Shown one piece after another: positions 42,814-50,910 of a stretch of 64,000 nucleotides of DNA; position 1 is the first letter of the stretch, and every line of letters starts with the position of its first letter. Source of the stretch: an uncultured bacterium (GTDB lineage: Bacteria; Elusimicrobiota; Elusimicrobia; Elusimicrobiales; Elusimicrobiaceae); the NCBI GenBank assembly GCA_949297775.1, contig CASFTM010000001.1, positions 1-64,000 on the forward strand. The letters are read 5' to 3'. Both the position numbers and the translations under genes were made by a program. The notes under the pieces were generated by a model. It made no database searches. It had not been told where the DNA came from and saw nothing but the letters and a program-made list of their open reading frames with translations.

Positions 42814-43854
42814 TTAAAATTGTTTCAGCACGCGCAAGTCATTTTCATAAAATGTGCGGATGTCCTTGATGTTAAGCATCATCATCGCCAGGCGCTCTAC
42901 GCCCATACCAAACGCGTAGCCGCTGTACACTTCGGGGTCAATGCCGCAGTTGCGCAGCACGTTGGGGTGCACCACGCCGGCCCCTAGCATTTCAATCCAG
43001 CCGCTTCCTTTGCAGACGTTGCAGCCTTTGCCCTGGCAGAACACGCATTTTACGTCCACTTCCACGCTGGGTTCCGTAAACGGGAAGAACGACGGGCGGA
43101 AGCGGATTTCGGCCTTGTTGCCAAAGAGTCCTTTCATAAAAGCGGACAAATCGCTCTTCAAATCCGCCAGGCTGACGTTTTTGTCCACATACAGCCCTTC
43201 AATTTGGTGGAACACGGGGCTGTGGGTGGCGTCTAAGCTGTCGTTTCTAAATACACGCCCGGGCGCCATAATGCGCAGCGGCGGTTTGTGTTTTTCCATA
43301 TACCGGCTTTGCACGTTGGACGTATGCGTGCGCAGTACAAGCGGCATTTTGCCGTCTACAAAAAAAGTGTCCTGCGCGTCGCGCGCCGGGTGGTGCAGCG
43401 GGATGTTAAGCAAGTCAAAATTGTGTTTTTCGTCCTCCACCCAGGGGCCTTCGGCCCATTCAAACCCCAGGCGGGAAAGAATGGCCGTCATCCGGTCCTG
43501 CGCTACGGAAAGCGGGTGGCGGTGGCCTTTGGCTACGGGGTAGCCGGGCAGGGTTAAGTCCAGATTTACTTTGTTCAGTTCGTCATTAATCGCTTTTGCG
43601 GCAAAAAATTCGGTTTTTTCGTCCAACGCCGCCGCCAAAGCGGCCTTCAGCGCGTTGCCCAGCGGGCCGGCTTCTTTCTTTTCTTCAATGGAAAAATCTT
43701 TCAGTCCTTTCAGCAGTTCGGTCAGTGCGCCTTTGCGCCCCAGGGCGGCCACGCGCAATTCTTCCACGGCGGCCAAATCGGCGGCTTGGCCGATTTTGGC
43801 CTTGTATTCCTGTTCAATGGCAGAGCAGGCGGATTTAAATTCGTTGATAGTCAT
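42814..43854 (-). CDS. pheS: Phenylalanyl-tRNA synthetase alpha subunit
   Basis: This catalytic subunit activates phenylalanine and charges tRNA-Phe. The 346 residues have an N-terminal coiled coil (about 1-90) followed by the class II core: GHRHPLSVAQDRMTAILSRLGF, FDLLNIPLHHPARD, motif 2 (VLRTHTSNVQSRYM, then GRVFRNDSLDATHSPVFHQIEG), CFCQGKGCNVCKGSGWIEMLG-type segment and motif 3 GFGMGVERLAMM-like AFGMGVERLAM. The start has no SD; TATAAT (43867-43862) ends seven bases before the ATG. Confidence 0.96.
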   Translation of the reverse strand: MTINEFKSACSAIEQEYKAKIGQAADLAAVEELRVAALGRKGALTELLKGLKDFSIEEKKEAGPLGNALKAALAAALDEKTEFFAAKAINDELNKVNLDLTLPGYPVAKGHRHPLSVAQDRMTAILSRLGFEWAEGPWVEDEKHNFDLLNIPLHHPARDAQDTFFVDGKMPLVLRTHTSNVQSRYMEKHKPPLRIMAPGRVFRNDSLDATHSPVFHQIEGLYVDKNVSLADLKSDLSAFMKGLFGNKAEIRFRPSFFPFTEPSVEVDVKCVFCQGKGCNVCKGSGWIEMLGAGVVHPNVLRNCGIDPEVYSGYAFGMGVERLAMMMLNIKDIRTFYENDLRVLKQF

Positions 43855-43972
43855 ATATCTTATTATATCTTTTTAGGCGGTTGTATAGGGGAATTTTCTT
43901 ATTTTTTCGGGTTTTTTGCCGCAACTGAGCTAAAACCGCCCAAACACGCGGCAAAAAAGTTACAATACCAAT

Positions 43973-44269
43973 ATGCCCAAAGACATTGTACAAGTGGAAA
44001 TTAAACGCATTCCGCTGGATATAGAAGCTTCCGGCTTAGGGATGGTGGAACTAACTGATTTAGCCGCCTCCGTGGAAAAATATATGCTCCAGCTGCAGGA
44101 AGAAGGCGAAATTGACACCTTAAAACAAGCCTTGATGACCGCCCTGCACTTTGCCGCGCAAGCTTATTTGCAAAACCAAAACGAAGGCGGCAAACGCAAG
44201 GAAGATGAATCCCGCGTGGACGATTTAATCATTAAATTAAAAGCGTCGTTGGACGCTTCACACAAATAG
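43973..44269 (+). CDS. ZapA-like small protein
   Basis: A 98-residue protein that fits a short ZapA form: an N-terminal beta strand (VQVEIKRIPLDIEA), a region predicted helical with LTDLAASVEKYMLQLQEEG, then a long helix with TLKQALMTALHFAAQAYLQ. ZapA bundles FtsZ at mid-cell. The motifs are weak and the context next to pheS-pheT with a coiled-coil partner supports the call. TACAAT (43961-43966) ends six bases before the ATG and there is no SD, so the mRNA is probably leaderless. Confidence 0.5.
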   Translation: MPKDIVQVEIKRIPLDIEASGLGMVELTDLAASVEKYMLQLQEEGEIDTLKQALMTALHFAAQAYLQNQNEGGKRKEDESRVDDLIIKLKASLDASHK

Positions 44270-44273
44270 CATT

Positions 44274-45524
44274 ATGACGGACGAACAGGAAAATATCCCG
44301 CTGGCGGCGCGCCAGGCGCCCAAAAAACTAGAAGATTTTGCCGGCCAGCCCCATTTGTTGGGGCCGGGCAAAATGCTGCGCCGGCTGCTGGAAGCGGATA
44401 TGATTAAATCCGCCGTGTTTTTTGGTCCGCCCGGCTGTGGCAAAACCGCCACGGCGCGCTATATTGCTTCGCGCACCCAATCCTATACGGTGGAGCTAAA
44501 CGCCGCCGCGGCAGGTGTGGCGGACATCAAAAAAGTACTGGCCGAAGCCCAGGAACGCGCCCGCACCCCCGCTTTTGAACAAAAGCGGACGCTCGTGATT
44601 TTGGACGAAATCCACCACTTTAACAAAACCCAGCAGGACGTGCTGCTCCCCTCCGTGGAACGGGGCGACATCATTTTAATCGGCATTACTACCGAAAACC
44701 CGTATTTTTACATCAATACCGCGCTTTTGTCGCGCTTTTCCGTATTTGAATTTAAGGCGCTGGGCGAAAAAGATTTGCTTAAAATCCTCACCCGCGCCGC
44801 CGAAAAAGAAAAAGCCCAAATAGACGCCGACGCCGCGGACTATTTCATTACCCAGGCCAACGGCGATTCGCGCAAAATGCTAAACGCGGCCGAACTTGCG
44901 TTTGTAACCACAGAACCCGGAAAAGACGGCCTAAAACACATCAGTTTAGACATTGCGAAAGAGTGCATCCAGCGCCGCCACTTAAATTACGACAAAAAAG
45001 GCGACGAACACTACGACATCATTTCCGCTTTTATTAAATCCATGCGCGGCTCGGACCCGGACGCCGCCGTCTACTGGCTGGCGCGTATGCTGGAAAGCGG
45101 GGAGGACCCGCGCTTTATCGCCCGGCGTATCCTCATCTGTGCGTGCGAGGACGTGGGGCTGGCGGAACCTTATGCCATTATGATTGCCCAAGCCGCCTTC
45201 GCCGCCGCCGAAGAACTCGGTATGCCCGAAGTGCGCATTCCTCTGGCGCACGCCGCCATTTACGTGGCCTGCTGCCCCAAGAGTAATTCCGCCTACCTGG
45301 CGGTGGACGCCGCTTTGCAGGAAGTGCGCGAAGGGCGCTACCGCCCCGTGCCCGACCACCTGCGCTCCGGCGGCAAGAACCGCGGCTATAAGTACGCGCA
45401 TGATTTTCCGAACCACTATGTAAAACAGCTCTATATGCCTTCGCCTATGCAATTTTTCAAACCGGGTGTGCTGGGCAAAGAAGCGGCTATCATAGAGCGC
45501 CTGAAAAAAATCAAAGGAGAATAA
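44274..45524 (+). CDS. rarA: Replication-associated recombination AAA+ ATPase RarA (MgsA)
   Basis: RarA acts at stalled forks and double-strand ends with SSB and RecA. In 416 residues it has the clamp-loader-like AAA+ core with Walker [18 protein letters not shown] (near 43-59), Walker [16 protein letters not shown], sensor 1 ITTENPYF and the RarA C-terminal tetramerisation domain ([17 protein letters not shown], then [12 protein letters not shown]). It starts 4 bases after the ZapA-like gene and its end abuts xseA. Confidence 0.95.
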   Translation: MTDEQENIPLAARQAPKKLEDFAGQPHLLGPGKMLRRLLEADMIKSAVFFGPPGCGKTATARYIASRTQSYTVELNAAAAGVADIKKVLAEAQERARTPAFEQKRTLVILDEIHHFNKTQQDVLLPSVERGDIILIGITTENPYFYINTALLSRFSVFEFKALGEKDLLKILTRAAEKEKAQIDADAADYFITQANGDSRKMLNAAELAFVTTEPGKDGLKHISLDIAKECIQRRHLNYDKKGDEHYDIISAFIKSMRGSDPDAAVYWLARMLESGEDPRFIARRILICACEDVGLAEPYAIMIAQAAFAAAEELGMPEVRIPLAHAAIYVACCPKSNSAYLAVDAALQEVREGRYRPVPDHLRSGGKNRGYKYAHDFPNHYVKQLYMPSPMQFFKPGVLGKEAAIIERLKKIKGE

Positions 45525-46730
45525 ATGGAGCCCGAAGCCCCTTTCCGCGGACAGGTCTTTACCGTTACCGCCATCACGCTGGCCCTGAAGCAAATGATTG
45601 AGGGCGTGTTCCGCGACGTATTTGTAGAAGGCGAAGTAAGCAATTTGCGCGAAGCCGCCAGCGGACACATTTATTTTGATTTAAAGGACCGCGAGTCCCT
45701 TTTATCCGCCGTTATGTTTAAGTGGGACGCCCGCAAATACGGCGGCGAACTGCAGGAAGGCGTTCAGGTGCGGGTGTGGGGCAGTTTATCGTGCTATGCC
45801 AAGCAAGGGCGGTATCAAATCGTCGTTAAAACCGCCGAAGCGTTAGCCAAAGGCAACCTGTTTTTGGAATTTGAAAAACTCAAAAAGAAATTGGAAGCCG
45901 AAGGGCTGTTCGCCCCGGAACACAAAAAGCCCATTCCGGCCTACCCGCAGCGGATAGCGGTGGTCACTTCCCCCACGGGGGCGGCGGTGCGCGATATTTT
46001 ATCCGTATTAAAACGCCGCAGCCCGCATTTGGAAGTACTCATCGCGCCGGTACTGGTGCAGGGGGACGAAGCCGCCCCGCAAATTGCCCAGGCGATTGCC
46101 GATTTAAACCGTTTTAAACCCGCGCCGGACGTACTTTTGGTAGGGCGCGGCGGCGGAAGCATAGAAGATTTATGGGCGTTTAACGAGGAAATTGTCGCGC
46201 GCGCCATTTTTAAAAGCAAAATCCCCGTCATTTCCTGCGTCGGGCACGAGGTGGATTTCACTATTGCCGACTTCATAGCCGACCTGCGCGCCCCCACCCC
46301 TTCCGCCGCCGCGGAGCTGGTGGTTCAAAATTCCCAAAATACGCAGCAGCACATCGCGCAGCTGCAAAAGAGGCTGCTGCAATCGGTCAGTTTATTTTAC
46401 GAACGCGCCAAACGCCGCTTTGATTTAGCCGTCCACAGCCGGGTATTTAAAAACCCGGAAACCTTAACGCTGGCCAAAGAACAGGAGCTGGACGATTTGA
46501 CCCTGCGGCTGGAAACGGCATGGAAGGAGCGCCTGGCCGCCTTTGAACACCGTTTTGAATTGGCCCAAAACCAACTGCAGGCTTTAGGGCCGCAAGCCGT
46601 ATTAAAACGCGGGTATAGTATTTCCCGCCGGGCAGACGGCTCCGTCATCAGCCGGGTGAACCAAACCGCCCCCGGTGAAACGCTTTTTATTCAGGTACAG
46701 GACGGAATGATCCGCTCCGAAGTAAAGTGA
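45525..46730 (+). CDS. xseA: Exodeoxyribonuclease VII large subunit
   Basis: XseA is the catalytic subunit of ExoVII, which degrades single-stranded DNA from both ends. In 401 residues: an OB-fold N-terminus (VFTVTAITLALKQMIEG, then FVEGEVSNLREAASGHIYFDLKD), the catalytic domain with VTSPTGAAVRDILSVLKRR and LVGRGGGSIEDLWAFNEE, and a long coiled coil that binds XseB. ATG at 45525 comes directly after the rarA stop with GGAG inside rarA. Confidence 0.96.
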   Translation: MEPEAPFRGQVFTVTAITLALKQMIEGVFRDVFVEGEVSNLREAASGHIYFDLKDRESLLSAVMFKWDARKYGGELQEGVQVRVWGSLSCYAKQGRYQIVVKTAEALAKGNLFLEFEKLKKKLEAEGLFAPEHKKPIPAYPQRIAVVTSPTGAAVRDILSVLKRRSPHLEVLIAPVLVQGDEAAPQIAQAIADLNRFKPAPDVLLVGRGGGSIEDLWAFNEEIVARAIFKSKIPVISCVGHEVDFTIADFIADLRAPTPSAAAELVVQNSQNTQQHIAQLQKRLLQSVSLFYERAKRRFDLAVHSRVFKNPETLTLAKEQELDDLTLRLETAWKERLAAFEHRFELAQNQLQALGPQAVLKRGYSISRRADGSVISRVNQTAPGETLFIQVQDGMIRSEVK

Positions 46731-46740
46731 GGTTTGATGT

Positions 46741-46989
46741 ATGCCAACCAAAGTAACTTTTGAAAAACAACTCGCCCGCTTGGAGGAAATTGTCTCCCAG
46801 CTGGAAGAAGAACAAACCGATTTGGACGCTTCCGTAAAATTGTTTGAGGAAGGCGTCGTGCTGTCCAAAGAATTGGCACAAAAATTGGAAACAGTTAAAT
46901 TTAAGGTGGAAGAACTGAAAAAGAAAGGTGCCGAAATGATGACCGCTCCGTTTGATACCGATTTAGCCGAGGGGTCCGATGGCAACTAA
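46741..46989 (+). CDS. xseB: Exodeoxyribonuclease VII small subunit
   Basis: XseB coats the coiled coil of XseA and is needed for activity. In 82 residues the family core is FEKQLARLEEIVSQLEEEQTDLDASVKLFEEGVVLSKELAQKLE. It lies 10 bases after xseA and overlaps tlyA by 11 bases. Confidence 0.95.
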   Translation: MPTKVTFEKQLARLEEIVSQLEEEQTDLDASVKLFEEGVVLSKELAQKLETVKFKVEELKKKGAEMMTAPFDTDLAEGSDGN

Positions 46990-47740
46990 AAAACTGCGTT
47001 TGGATATGGCCTTAGTGGAACAAGGCTTCTTCCCAAGCCGCAACCGCGCCCAAGCCAGCATTATGGCGGGCGAAGTATTGGTAAACGGCGAGGTGGACAC
47101 CCGCGCCGACCGCACCGTACTGCCGGAAGACGTGATTGCGCTCAAAGAAAAATCCTGCCCCTATGTATCGCGCGGCGGGCTGAAGTTGGCGGGCGCGATG
47201 AAGGAGTGGAACATAGACGTAACCGGAAAAGTGTGCGTGGACATTGGCGTAGCGACGGGCGGATTTTCCGACTGTATGCTGCAGGCCGGTGCCAAAGACG
47301 TGTACGGCGTGGACGTGGGTAAAGGCCAATTAGCCGATGAAATGCGCCGCTATAAAAATTTCCATTTTAAGCCCGAAACCAACGCCCGGTATATGACGCC
47401 CGATTTGTTTGAACACGCCCCGCAGTTTGCAGCGGTGGACGTGTCGTTCATTTCCTTAACGATGATTATGGAACCGCTGTTTAAAGTAATGGCGAAAGAG
47501 GCAGAAATCGTATTTTTAATTAAGCCGCAGTTTGAACTGACCCCCAAACAAGTGCCGCACGGCATTGTAAAAACGGAAGAAAACCGCCAGCTGGCGATTA
47601 AACGCGTGCAGGACTTTTTTGAAGAAAACCTGAAAGAAAAATACGGCGGCTTATCGGGCGAAGTGATAGAAAGCCCCATCAAAGGCACGCACGGGAATAC
47701 CGAATACCTGTGGCACGTGAAATTAAACAAACCGGCGTAA
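46979..47740 (+). CDS. tlyA: TlyA-family rRNA 2'-O-methyltransferase (hemolysin A type)
   Basis: TlyA proteins methylate ribose in 16S and sometimes 23S rRNA; the hemolysin label is historical. The 253 residues begin with an S4 RNA-binding domain (LRLDMALVEQGFFPSRNRAQASIMAGEVLVNG). The SAM-dependent methyltransferase follows: YVSRGGLKLAGAM, VDIGVATGGFSDCMLQ (SAM motif), VDVSFISLT and LIKPQFELT. The xseA-xseB-tlyA order is common in other bacteria, usually with an isoprenoid synthase between. Confidence 0.93.
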   Translation: MATKKLRLDMALVEQGFFPSRNRAQASIMAGEVLVNGEVDTRADRTVLPEDVIALKEKSCPYVSRGGLKLAGAMKEWNIDVTGKVCVDIGVATGGFSDCMLQAGAKDVYGVDVGKGQLADEMRRYKNFHFKPETNARYMTPDLFEHAPQFAAVDVSFISLTMIMEPLFKVMAKEAEIVFLIKPQFELTPKQVPHGIVKTEENRQLAIKRVQDFFEENLKEKYGGLSGEVIESPIKGTHGNTEYLWHVKLNKPA

Positions 47741-47755
47741 ATTTCCCGCCCAATT

Positions 47756-47791
47756 AAAACCCCCGCGGGTTTTTCCGCGGGGGCTTTTTTG
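47756..47791. terminator. Terminator shared by tlyA and pilin 2
   Basis: ACCCCCGCGG and CCGCGGGGGC (47759-47784) flank a short T-rich loop. T6 follows on the plus strand and A residues precede it. It lies between convergent genes. Confidence 0.88.
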
Positions 47792-47803
47792 GATATGCAT
47801 TCA

Positions 47804-48325
47804 TCACTGCGTTACAAAACTGAATGATTTGCAAACCTCTGTGCAGTGCTTCAACGGGCCAGAACAGGTAATCCTCCCGGGAGAGGAAGAATTATCAAAA
47901 TAAACAAGAAAAAGGCACGTATCTTGTAAGTTGAGCCAACAGTCTTTCCCTACTCCACCTCTGAGTAGCCACCCATTTGGAGAAGATGAGGCCATATTAT
48001 CAAAGCAGGTACCGTTGCTGTACCCTTCTTGCCCAGCTTCCGGTTTAGAATAAATTTCCCCTTTGGGAACACTGATATCCAACTGCGTCAAATCGTCGGT
48101 ATAACTGCCATTGGCCATATAGTAGGCTTCCTGCGCGTCTTTAATTCCCTTTAGTAAAGGCCACATACTGTTCATACGGCTTTTTAAGACTGCTTTTTGA
48201 TATTGAGGCAATGCCACCGCCGCCAAAATACCGATGATTAAAACGACCACTAACAGTTCTATTAGCGTAAATCCGGCGTTTTTCCCCGCCGGGAGGGGTT
48301 TTTGATAAATTTTGCTCAGACGCAA
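47804..48325 (-). CDS. Type IV pilin-like protein (pilin 2), non-ATG start
   Basis: This protein has the same architecture as pilin 1: KNAG, then [40 protein letters not shown], and the end [19 protein letters not shown]. The first ~80 and last ~20 residues match pilin 1 almost exactly, while the stretch between differs in many positions. An in-frame TAA lies three codons before the TTG at 48325. Only ATT, TTG (48325) and CTG (48319) remain as starts; the CTG sits where pilins 1 and 3 have ATG. Expression may therefore be low, and the gene may act as a sequence donor. Confidence 0.85.
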   Translation of the reverse strand: MRLSKIYQKPLPAGKNAGFTLIELLVVVLIIGILAAVALPQYQKAVLKSRMNSMWPLLKGIKDAQEAYYMANGSYTDDLTQLDISVPKGEIYSKPEAGQEGYSNGTCFDNMASSSPNGWLLRGGVGKDCWLNLQDTCLFLVYFDNSSSPGRITCSGPLKHCTEVCKSFSFVTQ

Positions 48326-48353
48326 AATTTATCAAAAAAAAAAAACAAATCAA
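48304..48353 (-). promoter_or_regulatory. Pilin 2 promoter module
   Basis: The same layout as pilin 1: TTGATT (48353-48348), T12 (48345-48334), TAAATT (48331-48326), six bases, then CTG at 48319 where ATG is expected. The palindrome arms are GATAAATTTTGC (48304-48315) and GCAAAATTTATC (48322-48333). The innermost pair is exchanged relative to pilin 1, so symmetry is kept. Confidence 0.6.
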
Positions 48354-48374
48354 GGGGTGAGCCGCCCCTCCCCT

Positions 48375-48545
48375 TTCCTTTGCCCGTTAACACGACTGAT
48401 TGGGCCACACTATTCTCGCTATGTCGCGCTGTTTCAAAAGGAAAGCTGTTCCGCTTTTGCCGTTGTCGGGCCAGCGCCTGGCCTGCCCACTCTATGCCCG
48501 TTAACACAACTGGTTGGGCCACACTGTTCCCGCCCTGCCGCGCCC
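48375..48545. repeat. Interspersed repeat copies upstream of pilin 2
   Basis: Two copies have cores TGCCCGTTAACACGACTGAT (from 48381) and TGCCCGTTAACACAACTGGT (from 48495), each followed by GGGCCACACT. Between them is the hairpin GGCCAG-CGC-CTGGCC near 48471-48485. The rest of 48354-48694 has a small stem CTTTTTCC/GGAAAAAG near 48570 and no gene. Confidence 0.75.
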
Positions 48546-48644
48546 TAGCATAAACTCCCTTCTTTGGTGCTTTTTCCCGCCGGAAAAAGTACATATAACC
48601 TCGGGCAAGCTTCCGCTTGATACGACCTCAACGCTGCAGTGCAA

Positions 48645-48678
48645 CAAAAAGGGCGGAGAAATTTTCTCCGCCCTTTCT
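48645..48678 (-). terminator. Terminator of the glmU-prs-rplY-pth operon
   Basis: AAAGGGCGGAGAAA and TTTCTCCGCCCTTT form a long stem, followed on the minus strand by TTGTTG. It lies after the pth stop. Confidence 0.85.
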
Positions 48679-48694
48679 ATATAAAAATCTCAAA

Positions 48695-49255
48695 TCAGTT
48701 AAACGTATTCATCGCCTTTTCTATCCCTTGCGATAAAACCATTTCCAACGCCTCCACCGCACGCGAAAGCGCGTCCTCCAGCGCGGGCTCGTCCGCCTTA
48801 GGGAAATTAGAAAGCACAAAATTGGCTAAATCAAATTTTTCGGGCTTGGGACCAATTCCCAAACGCAGCCGGGGAATGTCCTGCGTACCCAACTGCTCTA
48901 TCACGCTTTTCATCCCTTTTTGCCCGCCGGCCGAACCGTTCTTGCGGATGCGCAATTTACCCACGTCCAACGAAACATCATCAAAGCACACCAAACAATT
49001 TTGCGGCGCAATTTTATAGAACCGGGCCAAGCTGGATACAGCTCGGCCCGATTCGTTCATATAAGTAGTAGGTTTGATGAGAAAGACATCTTTCCCTGCC
49101 ACCGTAACTTTTGCATATACTCCCAGGTTCTGCCAGGTTTTCCAATCGGCTCCCCATTTGCGGGCCGCGGCGTCCAACACCATAAAACCGGCGTTGTGGC
49201 GCGTATGCTCGTATTGGGAACCGGGATTGCCAAGCCCTGCCAGGAGATATTGCAT
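48695..49255 (-). CDS. pth: Peptidyl-tRNA hydrolase
   Basis: Pth frees tRNA from peptidyl-tRNAs that drop off ribosomes. In 186 residues: YLLAGLGNPGSQYEHTRHNAGFMVLD, with the catalytic His near residue 20, then KPTTYMNESGRAVSSL, LVCFDDVSLDVGKLRIRKNGSAGGQKGMKSVIEQLGT and RLRLGIGPKP. It starts 3 bases after the L25 gene, a very common pair. Confidence 0.96.
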   Translation of the reverse strand: MQYLLAGLGNPGSQYEHTRHNAGFMVLDAAARKWGADWKTWQNLGVYAKVTVAGKDVFLIKPTTYMNESGRAVSSLARFYKIAPQNCLVCFDDVSLDVGKLRIRKNGSAGGQKGMKSVIEQLGTQDIPRLRLGIGPKPEKFDLANFVLSNFPKADEPALEDALSRAVEALEMVLSQGIEKAMNTFN

Positions 49256-49258
49256 ACG

Positions 49259-49927
49259 TTATTTCTTCGCGGCGTCCTTGGTAAGGTTGCCTTCTTCGTC
49301 TTTCTTGCCCTTGGTGGAAGAGCTTTCCGGCTGGGTGGCAGCATCGGCAGCGGCCGGAGCGGGAGCGGCTTCTTCTTTCGGAATAGCCAAGTGCACTACC
49401 GGGGCTTCCGGATCGGTCACCAGTTCCACGCCTTCGGGCAGTTTAATATCCCCCGCAAGAATACCTTTGTTGATTGTCATCGGGGTAATGTCTACCACGA
49501 TTTCGTGCGGAATGGAGCTGACCAAAGCACGCACTTCAATTTCGCGCAGGATGTGCTCAATCATTGCACCATAGTTGACCACATCAGCAGGCGTTCCTTC
49601 CAGTTTAAGCGGGACGACCACATCCATTTTGTCTTTCATGCTAACGCGTTGGAAATCGGCGTGAATCGGGTTATCGGTTACGGCGTGGTATTGGATTTCT
49701 TTTACCAACGCCAGTTCCTTAGCACCGCTTAAGTCCATTTCCACCAGCGTATTTTTACCGGCTTTTACGATTTTTTCCAAATCTTTTACGCTTACGGTAA
49801 CGCTAACGGGTTCTTTGTTCCCGCCGTAGATGACGGCCGGGATTTTCTTTTCGGCTCTGATTTTAGATAGAGCCCCTTTGACGCCAATCCCTTCGCGGGC
49901 AGCGGCAGAGATAGTTACTTTTTCCAT
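49259..49927 (-). CDS. rplY: Ribosomal protein L25 (general stress protein Ctc form)
   Basis: L25 binds 5S rRNA in the central protuberance. The start is ATG at 49927 behind GGAGGAAAC; a TTG at 49939 would be upstream of this site. The 222 residues have the N-terminal L25 fold (PAVIYGGNKEPVSVTVSVKDLEKIV) and the TL5/CTC C-terminal domain (VPLKLEGTPADVVNYGAMIEHIL), then a low-complexity acidic/Ala tail. It lies in the usual glmU-prs-rplY-pth order. Confidence 0.95.
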   Translation of the reverse strand: MEKVTISAAAREGIGVKGALSKIRAEKKIPAVIYGGNKEPVSVTVSVKDLEKIVKAGKNTLVEMDLSGAKELALVKEIQYHAVTDNPIHADFQRVSMKDKMDVVVPLKLEGTPADVVNYGAMIEHILREIEVRALVSSIPHEIVVDITPMTINKGILAGDIKLPEGVELVTDPEAPVVHLAIPKEEAAPAPAAADAATQPESSSTKGKKDEEGNLTKDAAKK

Positions 49928-49965
49928 TGTTTCCTCCAAATTTTCATCCGAAAATTTTGAAATTT

Positions 49966-50910
49966 TTAATTAAACATATCGCTGATAGAACGACCGTCGT
50001 GGTTGCGCTTAATCGCATCCGCCAATAAGTACGAAACGGACAGCACATCCACTTTCGGGCCCAAGTCGCGGATAGGAAGAGAGTCCGAAATGACCAGCTT
50101 CTTAATATCCGACTTGTTGATTTTATCTATGGCGTTGCGGGACAGCAGCCCATGCGTACACGCCGCATAAATTTCCCGCGCGCCCTGCTCTTTGATTTTT
50201 TGCGCCACGATGGTCAGCGTACCCGCCGTGTCCACAATATCATCAAAAATAATCGCCACTTTATCTTTTACATCCCCGATAACGTTGTACACCACGGCTT
50301 CGTTAGCTTTCGGGCGGCGTTTATCAATAATAACCAACCCCGCGTCCATACGGGCCGCAAACTTGCGGGCGCGTTCCACGCCGCCCACATCCGGGGAGAT
50401 GACCACTAAATCCTTGCGGTCAAAATCTTTAAAATAATCCAAAAACACTTTGCGCGCGCGCAAGTGGTCCACCGGGATGTCAAAAAACCCCTGGATTTGC
50501 CCGGCGTGCAGGTCCACCGTCATAATACGGTCCGCGCCAGCTTCCGCAATCAGGTTACAGGCCAGCTTGGCGGTAATCGGCACGCGCGGGGAAGCCTTGC
50601 GGTCCGCCCGGGCATAGCCGAAATACGGAATAACCGCCGTGATTTTGCCGGCACTGGCGCGTTTGAACGCGTCAATCATAATCAGCAGTTCCATCAAATT
50701 TTCGTTGACGGGCGGGCAAGTGGGCTGGATGATGTAGCAATCGTGCGCGCGGACGCTTTCCAAAATTTGCACGTCAATTTCTCCATCCGCAAAGCGCTCT
50801 ACGCGCAGTTTGCCCATCTCCATATTCAGGTGATTGCAAATCTTCTGCGCCAGGGCAATGTTGGCATTGCCGGAGAAAATTCTCAAATCGCCGTTTACGC
50901 TTTTAGTCAT
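49966..50910 (-). CDS. prs: Ribose-phosphate pyrophosphokinase
   Basis: Prs makes PRPP from ribose-5-phosphate and ATP, feeding nucleotide, His and Trp synthesis. The 314 residues show IFSGNANIALAQKICNHL, VQILESVRAHDCYIIQ, the catalytic flexible loop FGYARADRKASPRVPI, the metal site TVDLHAGQIQGFFDIPVDHL and the PRPP loop VAIIFDDIVDTAGTL. It overlaps the glmU 3' end by 8 bases. Confidence 0.97.
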   Translation of the reverse strand: MTKSVNGDLRIFSGNANIALAQKICNHLNMEMGKLRVERFADGEIDVQILESVRAHDCYIIQPTCPPVNENLMELLIMIDAFKRASAGKITAVIPYFGYARADRKASPRVPITAKLACNLIAEAGADRIMTVDLHAGQIQGFFDIPVDHLRARKVFLDYFKDFDRKDLVVISPDVGGVERARKFAARMDAGLVIIDKRRPKANEAVVYNVIGDVKDKVAIIFDDIVDTAGTLTIVAQKIKEQGAREIYAACTHGLLSRNAIDKINKSDIKKLVISDSLPIRDLGPKVDVLSVSYLLADAIKRNHDGRSISDMFN

